The translations under genes and the position numbers were made by a program. The notes below the pieces were generated by a model. It did no database searches and had not been told where the DNA came from. It saw only the letters and a list, made by a program, of their open reading frames with translations. This document shows, piece by piece, positions 53,284 to 60,272 of a stretch of DNA of 60,272 nucleotides. Every line of letters begins with the position of its first letter. The first letter of the stretch is position 1. The stretch is from Parendozoicomonas sp. Alg238-R29 (lineage in GTDB: Bacteria > Pseudomonadota > Gammaproteobacteria > Pseudomonadales > Endozoicomonadaceae). Location: NCBI RefSeq assembly GCF_947331445.1, contig NZ_CAMZOG010000018.1, positions 1 to 60,272 of the forward strand, written 5' to 3'.

Positions 53284-55632
53284 TTAATCCCACAAACTCT
53301 TGAACCAGTCTACAGCACCTTTGACTGGTGATTTAACAGCACAGGGCGCACTTTCAAGAGGTTGAGAACCCTTAATGAACGGCAATGAAATGTCGTCACT
53401 GCACTCTTCGCCACCCAGCAGACCAGTTGTTCGATCAATACTGTAGAAAGACACGTTGGGTGATACAGGTGGAGTCAAAGACTGTAATGGACGTTTATTC
53501 ATAAAGTCGGTCCATACCCGCAATGCCCCGCTGCTTCCGCTGTATTTGGTTGGGCCATTATCATCCCTTCCCATCCATACAACGGCTAACGTATCGCCAG
53601 AATAACCTGAAAACCAACTGTCTCGGCGGTCATCAGTTGTTCCGGTTTTGCCAGCGACTCTGAGAGAGGAGCGCAGCACACGGTAAGCACTTCTTCCCGT
53701 TCCTTCACGCATGGTTCTTTGCAGGGCGAAGTTGATCAGTTCTACCTGGGCTTTGGGAAACGCTTCTTCAACGGAAAGGCTGTACTGGCTTAATGGCTGT
53801 CCATAAGCATCCATAACTGCATCAATTGAGCGTAATGGAAGGCGATAACCTCCGGATGCCAGAGTCTGATACATAGCGGCAACTTCTACCGGGCTTAAAT
53901 CCAGTGAGCCCAACAACAGTGAGGGGTAGGGTTGAATGGAGCGGCTGAGCCCCATGGTTTCTAACGTATCAATAACCCCAGGTAGTCCGACATCCAGCCC
54001 CAGTCGAGCAGTGGCCTGGTTATAAGATTTGGCCAGAGCCAGATAGAGTGGCACATCACCGTGGGAGCGCCTGTCATAGTTCTTGGGTGTCCACTCCCGG
54101 CCATTTTTCTCAGTCAGGGTAATCGGCTCATCTTTGATGGGAGTGGCGAGAGTATAACGAGAGGGTTTTGAGAGTGCTGCCAGATATACAGCAGGTTTTA
54201 TTAACGACCCTATTGGGCGGCTGGCATCAAGGGCACGGTTAAAGCCAGCAAACCCTGCATCCCGGCCGCCAACAATGGCCTGCACTTCACCGGTACGGGA
54301 AGATGTAACAACCATTGCTGCTTCTAGCTCACCGTTTTTATCATCCAGAACGCGAGTCAGCTTCTCAACACTTTCCTGAGCTTGCTGCTGAATAATCGAA
54401 TCCATGTTAGTGAAGATGCGCAGACCTTCACTGGTCAGGTCTGCATTTTTGTAATCCTGTCGTAGCTGACGTTTCACCAGATCTATATAGGCCGGGAAAG
54501 CATTGGCCTGCAGACGATCTTTGGAAACTACGCCTAAAGAGCGCCGTTTCGCACGTGCAACTTCTGATGCAGACGCTATTCCATGTTCTTCGAACATATC
54601 CAGCACCAGATTGCGACGCGCTTTTGCGCGCTCTGGGTAACGCCGTGGGTTGTAGTAGGAAGGGCCTTTTACGATGGCGACTAATAAAGCCTGTTTGGAA
54701 AGGTCCAGTTCACTGAGAGGGCGAGCGAAATAAAACTGGCTGGCGAGAGCGAAACCATGGACAGAACGCTGTCCCTGTTGACCCAGATACACCTCGTTCA
54801 GATAGGTCTCAAGAATCTGGTTTTTGCTGTAATGGAATTCCAGCAACAAAGACATAAAGGCTTCTTCGACCTTACGGGTGAATGTGCGCTGGTTGGAGAG
54901 ATAGAAATTTTTCACCAGCTGCTGGGTCAGGGTGCTTCCGCCCTGAATAATGCCACCAGCCTTAATATTGGTAACCATGGCCCGGGCAATCCCTTTGGGA
55001 GAAACGCCCCAGTGTTCATAGAAGTCTCTATCTTCAACGGTGACCAGACCTTTGGTGAGTGCTGCGGGCACTTCTGCCAGACGCACCAGAATCCGGTCTT
55101 CATAACTGGCGGGATAAATGCCGCCCATAACTTGAGGGTCAAGGCGAAGCACAGGAATCTGCTGGCCACCCAGATTTGTCAGACTGGCAAGAGTATTGCC
55201 TGAAATCGAAATACGAACTGTCTGGGCATCCTGAGGGCCATCAGGAAACAAGAATCCACGAACATGCACCTCGAAGGTGTTTCCGGCACGGGAGAAGGTT
55301 CCCGGGCGACTGATTCTTTCTACCGGTTGGTAACCTTGCCGCTGCAATTGAGCTTGGAGAGTTTCTGCCCGGATAGTTAGCCCGCTATAAAGTTCTACCG
55401 GGCGCGCGTAAACTTTGGCTGGAATAGCCCACTTTTTTCCATCAAAGGTTTGGGTGATAACGCCGTCGAGATAGACCAGCCATGCAGCCAGTATTACAAA
55501 TCCGCATAGCATGAATTTACAAATCAAGCTCCACGAAGGAAGCCAGCGTTTGATGCCGGTTTGACTCTTTTTCGCCTTTCTGGATTTGCGCTTAGGAGAG
55601 GTCGATTTTCTAGTAGAAGGTCGTTTTGCCAT
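53284..55632 (-). CDS. mrcB: Penicillin-binding protein 1B
   Basis: PBP1B is the bifunctional inner-membrane peptidoglycan synthase. The 782 residues comprise a basic cytoplasmic tail (KRPSTRKSTSPKRKSRKAKK), one membrane helix, a UB2H domain, the GT51 glycosyltransferase with catalytic EDRDFYEHWG and QGGSTLTQQLVKN, and a transpeptidase with SLIK (SxxK), SYN (SxN) and KTGT. The family order is complete and the length is close to that of E. coli (844). Confidence 0.95.
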   Translation of the reverse strand: MAKRPSTRKSTSPKRKSRKAKKSQTGIKRWLPSWSLICKFMLCGFVILAAWLVYLDGVITQTFDGKKWAIPAKVYARPVELYSGLTIRAETLQAQLQRQGYQPVERISRPGTFSRAGNTFEVHVRGFLFPDGPQDAQTVRISISGNTLASLTNLGGQQIPVLRLDPQVMGGIYPASYEDRILVRLAEVPAALTKGLVTVEDRDFYEHWGVSPKGIARAMVTNIKAGGIIQGGSTLTQQLVKNFYLSNQRTFTRKVEEAFMSLLLEFHYSKNQILETYLNEVYLGQQGQRSVHGFALASQFYFARPLSELDLSKQALLVAIVKGPSYYNPRRYPERAKARRNLVLDMFEEHGIASASEVARAKRRSLGVVSKDRLQANAFPAYIDLVKRQLRQDYKNADLTSEGLRIFTNMDSIIQQQAQESVEKLTRVLDDKNGELEAAMVVTSSRTGEVQAIVGGRDAGFAGFNRALDASRPIGSLIKPAVYLAALSKPSRYTLATPIKDEPITLTEKNGREWTPKNYDRRSHGDVPLYLALAKSYNQATARLGLDVGLPGVIDTLETMGLSRSIQPYPSLLLGSLDLSPVEVAAMYQTLASGGYRLPLRSIDAVMDAYGQPLSQYSLSVEEAFPKAQVELINFALQRTMREGTGRSAYRVLRSSLRVAGKTGTTDDRRDSWFSGYSGDTLAVVWMGRDDNGPTKYSGSSGALRVWTDFMNKRPLQSLTPPVSPNVSFYSIDRTTGLLGGEECSDDISLPFIKGSQPLESAPCAVKSPVKGAVDWFKSLWD

Positions 55633-55781
55633 TGCCGGATTATATGTATCCCTGTTGCGCTCTGGAACAACTCATGTCAATTCAGCCAGCTCTTTATATT
55701 CATCGTCTTATATTCTTCGTCTATCATTACAGTAATAATAATGACTAACTGTTCTATCTGTATGCAAAAGGATTTGCCTTG

Positions 55782-56045
55782 ATGGAGCTGATCGAGATGA
55801 AGAACCTCGGCAAGACTTCAGTTCAGTGGTTGAATGCCGTGGGTATTCACAGCCCCGAACAATTAAAAGCTGCTGGAGCCGCAGAAGCCTATCGTAAGGT
55901 GAAAGCGCGCGGCTTCAGAGTATCCAAAGTTCTGCTCTATGCATTGGAGGGTGCTTTGCTGGATGCCCACTGGAGTGAGCTCAGCCAGGAACACAAAAAT
56001 CGCCTGCTGCAAGCCGTCGAAGGACCTTCAGTACCTCCAATGTGA
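55782..56045 (+). CDS. TfoX C-terminal-domain protein
   Basis: The 87-residue protein consists only of the TfoX/Sxy C-terminal helical domain: MKNLGKTSVQWLNAVGIHSPEQLKAAGAAEAYRKVK and YALEGALLDAHWSELSQEHK are characteristic of stand-alone TfoX_C proteins (helix-hairpin-helix-like). Full-length TfoX regulates competence; the role of the single-domain form is unknown. The ATG at 55782 has AAGGA upstream. Confidence 0.82.
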   Translation: MELIEMKNLGKTSVQWLNAVGIHSPEQLKAAGAAEAYRKVKARGFRVSKVLLYALEGALLDAHWSELSQEHKNRLLQAVEGPSVPPM

Positions 56046-56072
56046 AATTTTTTAAATAATTTTCAGAAATAT

Positions 56073-56103
56073 TTGCGAATGCAAATGAGAATGATTACTA
56101 TTC
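56073..56103 (+). promoter_or_regulatory. Sigma70 promoter overlapped by a Fur box
   Basis: TTGCGA (56073-56078), a 17-base spacer and TACTAT (56096-56101) form a good promoter. GAGAATGATTACTATTC (56087-56103) matches the Fur consensus GATAATGATAATCATTA at 12 of 17 positions and covers the -10 element, as expected for iron repression. Confidence 0.7.
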
Positions 56104-56107
56104 TTTG

Positions 56108-56228
56108 CAGCTGATTGACTATCAGCTGCTGATATTTACCGGCGATGGTACCCAAGGCCAAAGCAGGAAAATATCTCCTCATCAGGCAATTCACGGCATT
56201 CTCCCCGGTCTCCACCGGGGATTTTTTT
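56108..56228 (+). ncRNA. Putative Fur-repressed small RNA (RyhB/PrrF type)
   Basis: The predicted transcript runs about 121 nt from the promoter at 56073 to a strong terminator (CCCCGG/CCGGGG then seven T, 56203-56228). It begins with a hairpin (CAGCTGATTG...CAGCTG). No ORF with a ribosome site lies within it. RyhB and PrrF RNAs have this layout and silence iron-protein mRNAs. I see no sequence identity to either, so the class is inferred. Confidence 0.6.
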
Positions 56229-56263
56229 GTTCTGATGTTTTTGTTCTGAGTTTGTTGGAAGAG

Positions 56264-56467
56264 TTACTGAAACATCGCCCACCAGATAACCAGCACGACC
56301 AGCCCTGGTACAAAGAAGCCGACAAGAGCTCCTGACTCCCTGTCTCCCCCACGTTGCTCAGTCACTTCACCTAACCACCAGGTAAGCCCGAGCCAAGCCA
56401 CAACAGCTGCAAAGATTCCAACCCACTGTAACAGTGATAATTCAGAAAAAAGTGCCAGCAAGTCCAT
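56264..56467 (-). CDS. Small inner membrane protein
   Basis: The 67-residue product has two membrane helices (LLQWVGIFAAVVAWLGLTWWL and GALVGFFVPGLVVLVIWWAMF) separated by a short charged loop. AGGAG lies 9 bases upstream of the ATG. It is not recognised. It is convergent to the small RNA. Confidence 0.65.
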   Translation of the reverse strand: MDLLALFSELSLLQWVGIFAAVVAWLGLTWWLGEVTEQRGGDRESGALVGFFVPGLVVLVIWWAMFQ

Positions 56468-56604
56468 AGAACCCTACTCCTCCCCATCATTCGAATATTT
56501 CTGTGGGATACCAAAAAGCCCCTCCAAGTATGGCAAACAGATGCCATATCGCTGGAAGTTCGACTAAAAGAGCGGAAAAGGGTTCAACAGCTCGAAGTGA
56601 AGCG

Positions 56605-56637
56605 CGGATTCTGCCGAGAAAATGTCAGCAGAATCCG
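56605..56637 (-). terminator. Hairpin after the ChaN-like gene
   Basis: CGGATTCTGC pairs with GCAGAATCCG across 13 bases, about 20 bases beyond the - strand stop. There is no U-tract. Confidence 0.35.
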
Positions 56638-56653
56638 GAGGGCAAAGGAGGTT

Positions 56654-57559
56654 TCAGGGCTTTTTCAGTTGCCTGTTTTTGAACATTTCACAGTAATCCG
56701 GGCGGGGAATGCCCTCAGTTTCCCAGACAATGTCATACTCTTTTTCCAGAGCCAGATAGTTATCCACGGGGCGTTCAATCATACCCAGAGATTGGATGCG
56801 CGCATCAGGTTTAGAAGCCCGAAGGTATTTGGGAACGCCAATGTCTTTACGGGCATGCCAGCTACCGGCGAGCAGTACAGAGCCACTTTTTACCGAAAGC
56901 ATGCTGGCAGCCATGCGGGCATCTCTTGCGACCTGTACCCGCAACATGGACTCCTGCCTTGTTCTGTCTATATAACCACAGTGGGACTCTTTGAACTGAT
57001 CTTTGTGGATTTTCAGTCCTGCGCTTCCCAAAATCTCTGTTCCCACTCGCTGAGGCTGCTGACGAATGATTTCCAGTTCGCTTTTATTGAGATTTGCGGC
57101 TTTGATAGGAATGTCTTCCGAGATCGCCCAAGTAATGATTGGGCCGTATAGTTGCCAGTCCCAGCCTTTCTCCCACTCCAAAACTTGCTCAAGACCATAA
57201 AAGTCTGTGATCTTGCGGCGAACGACCATATTTACATCGTGCTGCTGAGATGTGGTTAGCATTTCCATAGATATCTGCTTCAGCCAGCCGCGAGTATGAA
57301 GTTCTTTCAGAATATCAAGCTGAAGATCGTGATGTTCTGGATTGTCGTGTTTTTCGCCAAGAATGATGTAATCATTTTGGGCGAGTTTGCCAACCAATTC
57401 TTCAAGATGCTCTTCATATGTACCAGGCTGGTTAACGGTATTGTATAGCGGCATCGGTTTTGCCGGTTGCAGAAGTCGTTCCAGCATTTTCTGCGAACAG
57501 CCTGCTAGTGCAAACAAAAAAAAGGCGCTGACAATTACGCCGGATTTCCGAGTAATCAT
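56654..57559 (-). CDS. ChaN-family iron-regulated lipoprotein
   Basis: ChaN-type proteins are heme-binding lipoproteins found near heme uptake genes. The 301 residues have a lipoprotein signal ending ALAGCS. The ChaN/Tiki motifs are NDYIILGEKHDNPEHHDLQLDIL, ISMEMLTTSQQ, and LLAGSWHARKDIGVPKYL near the C-terminus. The ATG at 57559 has AGGAG 7 bases upstream. It lies downstream of hmuV, separated by a MITE-like element that may have split a former operon. Confidence 0.85.
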   Translation of the reverse strand: MITRKSGVIVSAFFLFALAGCSQKMLERLLQPAKPMPLYNTVNQPGTYEEHLEELVGKLAQNDYIILGEKHDNPEHHDLQLDILKELHTRGWLKQISMEMLTTSQQHDVNMVVRRKITDFYGLEQVLEWEKGWDWQLYGPIITWAISEDIPIKAANLNKSELEIIRQQPQRVGTEILGSAGLKIHKDQFKESHCGYIDRTRQESMLRVQVARDARMAASMLSVKSGSVLLAGSWHARKDIGVPKYLRASKPDARIQSLGMIERPVDNYLALEKEYDIVWETEGIPRPDYCEMFKNRQLKKP

Positions 57560-57589
57560 TAAATGGCTCCTGCCATGAAATTTTTCCAT

Positions 57590-57846
57590 GAGGGGGCATT
57601 CTCAATTAAGCATCACCCCAGTGATTTAGAGAGTCCTCAGGCGTTAGAAAGGCTTGTGAAAATTGTAGTTACTCTACATGAGCAAGCCTGACGCCGCGAG
57701 TGAGGACTCTATAAACCACATTCCCGAGGGCTCCCATGACTGCGTTGCAGCACCTCGAAAGGCAACAAGCATTTCTTCGGTGCTGCGCTTTACACTGAGA
57801 ACCCTCGAAAATGCTGAGTTCGATTCTTGATTGAGAATGCCCCCTC
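57590..57846. mobile_element. MITE-like 257-bp element with 21-bp terminal inverted repeats
   Basis: The left end GAGGGGGCATTCTCAATTAAG (57590-57610) and the right end at 57826-57846 are inverted copies with one mismatch. The interior holds nested dyads: AGAGTCCTCA/TGAGGACTCT, AGGCTTG/CAAGCCT and GCAGCACC/GGTGCTGC. There is no ORF. The flanking CAT on both sides could be a short target duplication. This is the form of a non-autonomous transposable element, though a highly structured transcribed element is possible. Confidence 0.7.
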
Positions 57847-57864
57847 CATCAGTGTAGGCCGCTC

Positions 57865-58659
57865 TCAGGCTGCCACCACAAGGGGATAACCGTTGACCGG
57901 GTGGGGAATGATGCAGACATCAATGTCGAGGAGTTGTTTCAATAACTCTGGTGTCAGAACTTCATGGGAAGTTCCTTCTGCCCGAACCTTGCCTTCGCAC
58001 AGCATTACCAGTCTGTCTGCATATTGGCTGGCCAGGTTCAAGTCATGAAGAATGACAACAACAGCGACATTGTTACGAGCAAACTCTTTAGCGATACGAA
58101 GAGTCTGGTGTTGATGGGCAGGGTCGAGAGCGGATGTTGGTTCATCAAGTAACAACAATCTTGGGCCAGGCCCAGATTCATCCCAGATCTGGGCCAGAAC
58201 ACGAGCCAAATGAACTCTCTGCTTTTCACCGCCAGATAAGGTGGTGTAGTCGCGCTCTTTCAAATGTGTGGCATCAACAAGTTCAAGAGCTTTTTCTACA
58301 ACTTTGGCATTTTCTTCCCGGCTGGAACGGCAGGGAGATCGACCCAACAAAACAACTTCACTTACAGAAAAAGGGAAATTAAGAGAGGACGACTGGGGAA
58401 GAATACCCAGCATCAACGCCCGTTCGCCTAAATCCCAGCTGTTGACGGGTTTGTCATTGAATATCACCTGCCCGTCATCGGCCGACATTCCATCGGTAAC
58501 TACCTTGAACAGAGTTGATTTACCAGCGCCGTTCGGGCCAAGCAGGGCAACAACTTCACCGGGTTTTGCTGTGAAGGAAACGTTATCCAGCAGCAGGTGT
58601 TCACCACGGCGAACGGACACACCCTGCACATCAAGACTGATACTCACATTAGGCTCCAT
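57865..58659 (-). CDS. hmuV: Heme ABC transporter ATP-binding protein
   Basis: HmuV powers heme import with HmuU. The 264 residues have Walker A GPNGAGKST, the Q-loop, signature LSGGEKQRVHLARVLAQ, Walker B LLLLDEPTSALD and the H-loop ILHDLNLA. GPGPRLLLLDEP is typical of HmuV. I chose the ATG at 58659, two bases after the hmuU stop and preceded by AGGATTGG; an ATG 30 bases upstream would overlap hmuU. Confidence 0.92.
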   Translation of the reverse strand: MEPNVSISLDVQGVSVRRGEHLLLDNVSFTAKPGEVVALLGPNGAGKSTLFKVVTDGMSADDGQVIFNDKPVNSWDLGERALMLGILPQSSSLNFPFSVSEVVLLGRSPCRSSREENAKVVEKALELVDATHLKERDYTTLSGGEKQRVHLARVLAQIWDESGPGPRLLLLDEPTSALDPAHQHQTLRIAKEFARNNVAVVVILHDLNLASQYADRLVMLCEGKVRAEGTSHEVLTPELLKQLLDIDVCIIPHPVNGYPLVVAA

Positions 58660-58661
58660 GT

Positions 58662-59714
58662 TTAACCAATCCTGTTTCTTTGTTGCCAAAGCAGCGACAT
58701 AAAGAACGGCGCTCCGAGAAGGGCTGTCACAATACCAATAGGCAGTTCTGCAGGGCTGATAACGACACGGGCAATGACATCAGCAAACAAGAGGAGAGAG
58801 GCTCCCAGTAAAGCGGATGCCGGTAACAGGTAGCGGTGATCCGGGCCAATAGACATACGCACCAGATGAGGAACAACCAGACCAACAAAACCAATCATGC
58901 CGGATACTGAAACCGAAACACCAACACCCAGTGCAGTCAGGATAATCAGCCGACTTTTTAGGTTTTGAATATTGTGACCAAGGTGGCGGGCTTCTGATTC
59001 ACCCAGCAGCAGAGCATTTAGCCCTTTAGCCTGGCTCACCATAATAATCTGGATGCCCAGTAATACAGGGACAATAAACGTTAATTGTTCCCAGGTTGCA
59101 CCACTCAGGCTGCCCATTTGCCAGAAAGTCAGATTGCGTAGCATTGTGTCGTCGGCAACATAATTCAGAATACCCATGCCCGCGCCACTCAGAGCACCAA
59201 TAGCAATACCGGCCAGCAGCATGGTGGCAACAGAGGAACCGTTTGATGTTGTGCCAATTTTGTACACCAGCAAAGTGGCACCGAAACCACCAAGAAAAGC
59301 CAGAAAAGGAACGGTGTAAACCTGCAGGACAGAAGTCAGTGCCGCAGGCAAAAGACCAATCAGAACGATACCCACACCGGCGCCAAGAGCCGCGCCACTG
59401 GAAACGCCAATAATACTTGGGTCGGCCAAGGGGTTACGGAATAGCCCCTGCATCGCACCACCACAAATGGCAAGGGTGCTGCCAACAACGGCACCAAGAA
59501 TTGTTCGAGGTAAGCGAATGACCTCAACGACCATCCAGGCTTGCCCTTGCTCAGCGGCATTGGGAACGTCTAATCCCAGCCAGTTTTTCAATAACCCGAT
59601 AAAATTCTCAAGAGAAACCGGTACCGCACCAGTCATGATTGATAATCCGATAATCAAAGGCAATAACACCGCTAACCCTGCGGTAAAAAACCTTGCCCTG
59701 CCTTCTCTGTCCAT
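58662..59714 (-). CDS. hmuU: Heme ABC transporter permease (FecCD family)
   Basis: The 350-residue inner membrane permease has about nine to ten helices. GGAMQGLFRNPLADPSIIGVSSGAALGA is the FecCD signature, and GFVGLVVPHLVRMSIGPDHR carries the loop that contacts the ATPase. Its start overlaps the stop of the broken hmuT frame by one base (TAATG). With hmuV it is intact, although the cognate receptor gene upstream is not. Confidence 0.93.
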   Translation of the reverse strand: MDREGRARFFTAGLAVLLPLIIGLSIMTGAVPVSLENFIGLLKNWLGLDVPNAAEQGQAWMVVEVIRLPRTILGAVVGSTLAICGGAMQGLFRNPLADPSIIGVSSGAALGAGVGIVLIGLLPAALTSVLQVYTVPFLAFLGGFGATLLVYKIGTTSNGSSVATMLLAGIAIGALSGAGMGILNYVADDTMLRNLTFWQMGSLSGATWEQLTFIVPVLLGIQIIMVSQAKGLNALLLGESEARHLGHNIQNLKSRLIILTALGVGVSVSVSGMIGFVGLVVPHLVRMSIGPDHRYLLPASALLGASLLLFADVIARVVISPAELPIGIVTALLGAPFFMSLLWQQRNRIG

Positions 59715-60218
59715 TAGTTTGTCGCTACTGTTTTGAGGTTTTCCGGTTGGTATAGTTGAGTGGCAAGCTTTAATGCGGCTTCACCGACTCTGGGGCCAAG
59801 GCCGCCCATGAGGATACTATCATCAACGGTCAGAATACGTACCTGCAGGTTTTCAACTTTGGCCCGCCAGGAAGAACAGTAACGCGCACACCGGCCTTTT
59901 TCATTTAATCAAGAACAATGGGCGACCCCATCTCTTCTGTACCGATGATGTGATTCAGGTTCAAAGAGAGCAGACCTTCGGAAGACAGACTTCTGTGATA
60001 TCCCAGTTTTGGCAATGCATTTGCTGGTGCAGGAACACGGCTGGCCGCATCTGTTGCGATAACGGTATTGCCTTGCCCCAGAGCGTATACAATTTCTGTT
60101 ACACCGGGGCCGATGGTCACCAGCCGATTATTGTCGGCTGTATTTTCAGAAAAACTGGCGGCAGGCGTCAGCAGTAAAGTTGCGAATAATAATCTCAATA
60201 CTTCGGACAGTTTTTCAT
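59714..60218 (-). pseudogene. hmuT: Heme-binding periplasmic protein, broken
   Basis: The frame starting near 60198 (LLFATLLLTPAASFS, then RLVTIGPGVTEIVYALGQGN and HIIGTEEMGSPIVLD) is the N-terminal half of HmuT, but a TAA follows VLD at 59905-59907. KKAGVRVTVLPGGPK continues after it. Then, in a shifted frame, VENLQVRILT is followed at once by DDSILMGGLGPRVGEAALKL, QLYQPENLKTVATN and a stop at 59714, which is the normal C-terminus. About 100 residues between are missing. The natural ATG at 60218 is one base out of frame, consistent with loss of an A in an A-run. At least three lesions are present. Confidence 0.85.
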
Positions 60219-60272
60219 AACCGCTTGACCATGAGAGAAATCAGCGAAAATAGAGGAATCTAACGCTCTGTT

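Noticed and set aside
57590-57846. Structured spacer considered as a tRNA or riboswitch
   Set aside because: There is no cloverleaf and no known aptamer consensus; the near-perfect 21-bp ends favour a MITE-like element.

Overview
The window looks like chromosome from a marine, host-associated gammaproteobacterium. The gene set (ilvIH/ilvC/ilvY, rpsF-rpsR-rplI-dnaB, pdxH, mrcB, pldA, tRNA-Leu, tRNA-Arg) is ordinary gammaproteobacterial. It is combined with eukaryote-like proteins (a SET-domain protein, an F-box/WD40-like protein), large unknown proteins and several decayed genes. This mix is typical of Oceanospirillales symbionts such as Endozoicomonadaceae. That placement is inferred from gene content only; no database was searched.

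Layout. 0-9.3 kb: branched-chain amino acid genes (ilvC, ilvY, ilvIH) with an esterase-like gene between ilvY and ilvC, then a DUF4124 protein, a 5'-nucleotidase-type lipoprotein, yqcC and a small lipoprotein. 9.6-16.7 kb: an accessory block of three large genes on the + strand, ending at tRNA-Arg(CCG); the first has a SET domain and basic nuclear-localisation-like stretches. 17-25.7 kb: cytochrome c5, a polyamine-type binding protein, a receiver-EAL protein, a cysteine-rich protein, rpsF-rpsR-(DUF2232)-rplI, dnaB and an MFS transporter. 25.8-34.2 kb: a decayed zone holding an Lrp-type regulator with an internal stop, two unidentified gene ends, an HxlR regulator with a (GGTGA)8 tract and a frameshift, a MmcQ/YjbR start and a flavin-monooxygenase remnant. 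Intact metY, a 582-residue unknown gene, a molybdopterin oxidoreductase and two tRNA-Leu(CAG) genes lie among them. 34.4-42.5 kb: a FadL-type porin, ybaK, a BaiN/YhiN-type flavoprotein, a zinc peptidase, small secreted proteins and the F-box/WD40-like gene. 42.6-47 kb: two probable sigma54-driven small RNAs of CrcZ/CrcY type flank an EF-G-like GTPase and pdxH, with a DnaA-box-rich spacer between. 47-55.6 kb: surface and secreted functions (lamin-tail nuclease, autotransporter, phospholipase A1) and mrcB. 55.7-60.2 kb: an iron-related end with a Fur-type promoter driving a probable small RNA, a ChaN-like lipoprotein, a 257-bp MITE-like element and a heme ABC operon (hmuU and hmuV intact, hmuT broken).

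The strongest new signals are regulatory RNAs. At 42.78 and 46.68 kb, two non-coding genes each have a GG-N10-GC sigma54 promoter, upstream GTTAC/GTAAC sites, several A-rich AAYAAYAA-like motifs mostly displayed in hairpin loops, and a rho-independent terminator. This is the architecture of the CbrB-activated, Hfq/Crc-sequestering RNAs of Pseudomonas. At 56.1 kb a sigma70 promoter overlapped by a Fur box precedes a ~120-nt transcript with a strong terminator, as for RyhB/PrrF-type RNAs.

A second theme is genome erosion with short tandem duplications: at least seven tandem arrays of 5-18 bp and about seven broken genes occur in 60 kb.
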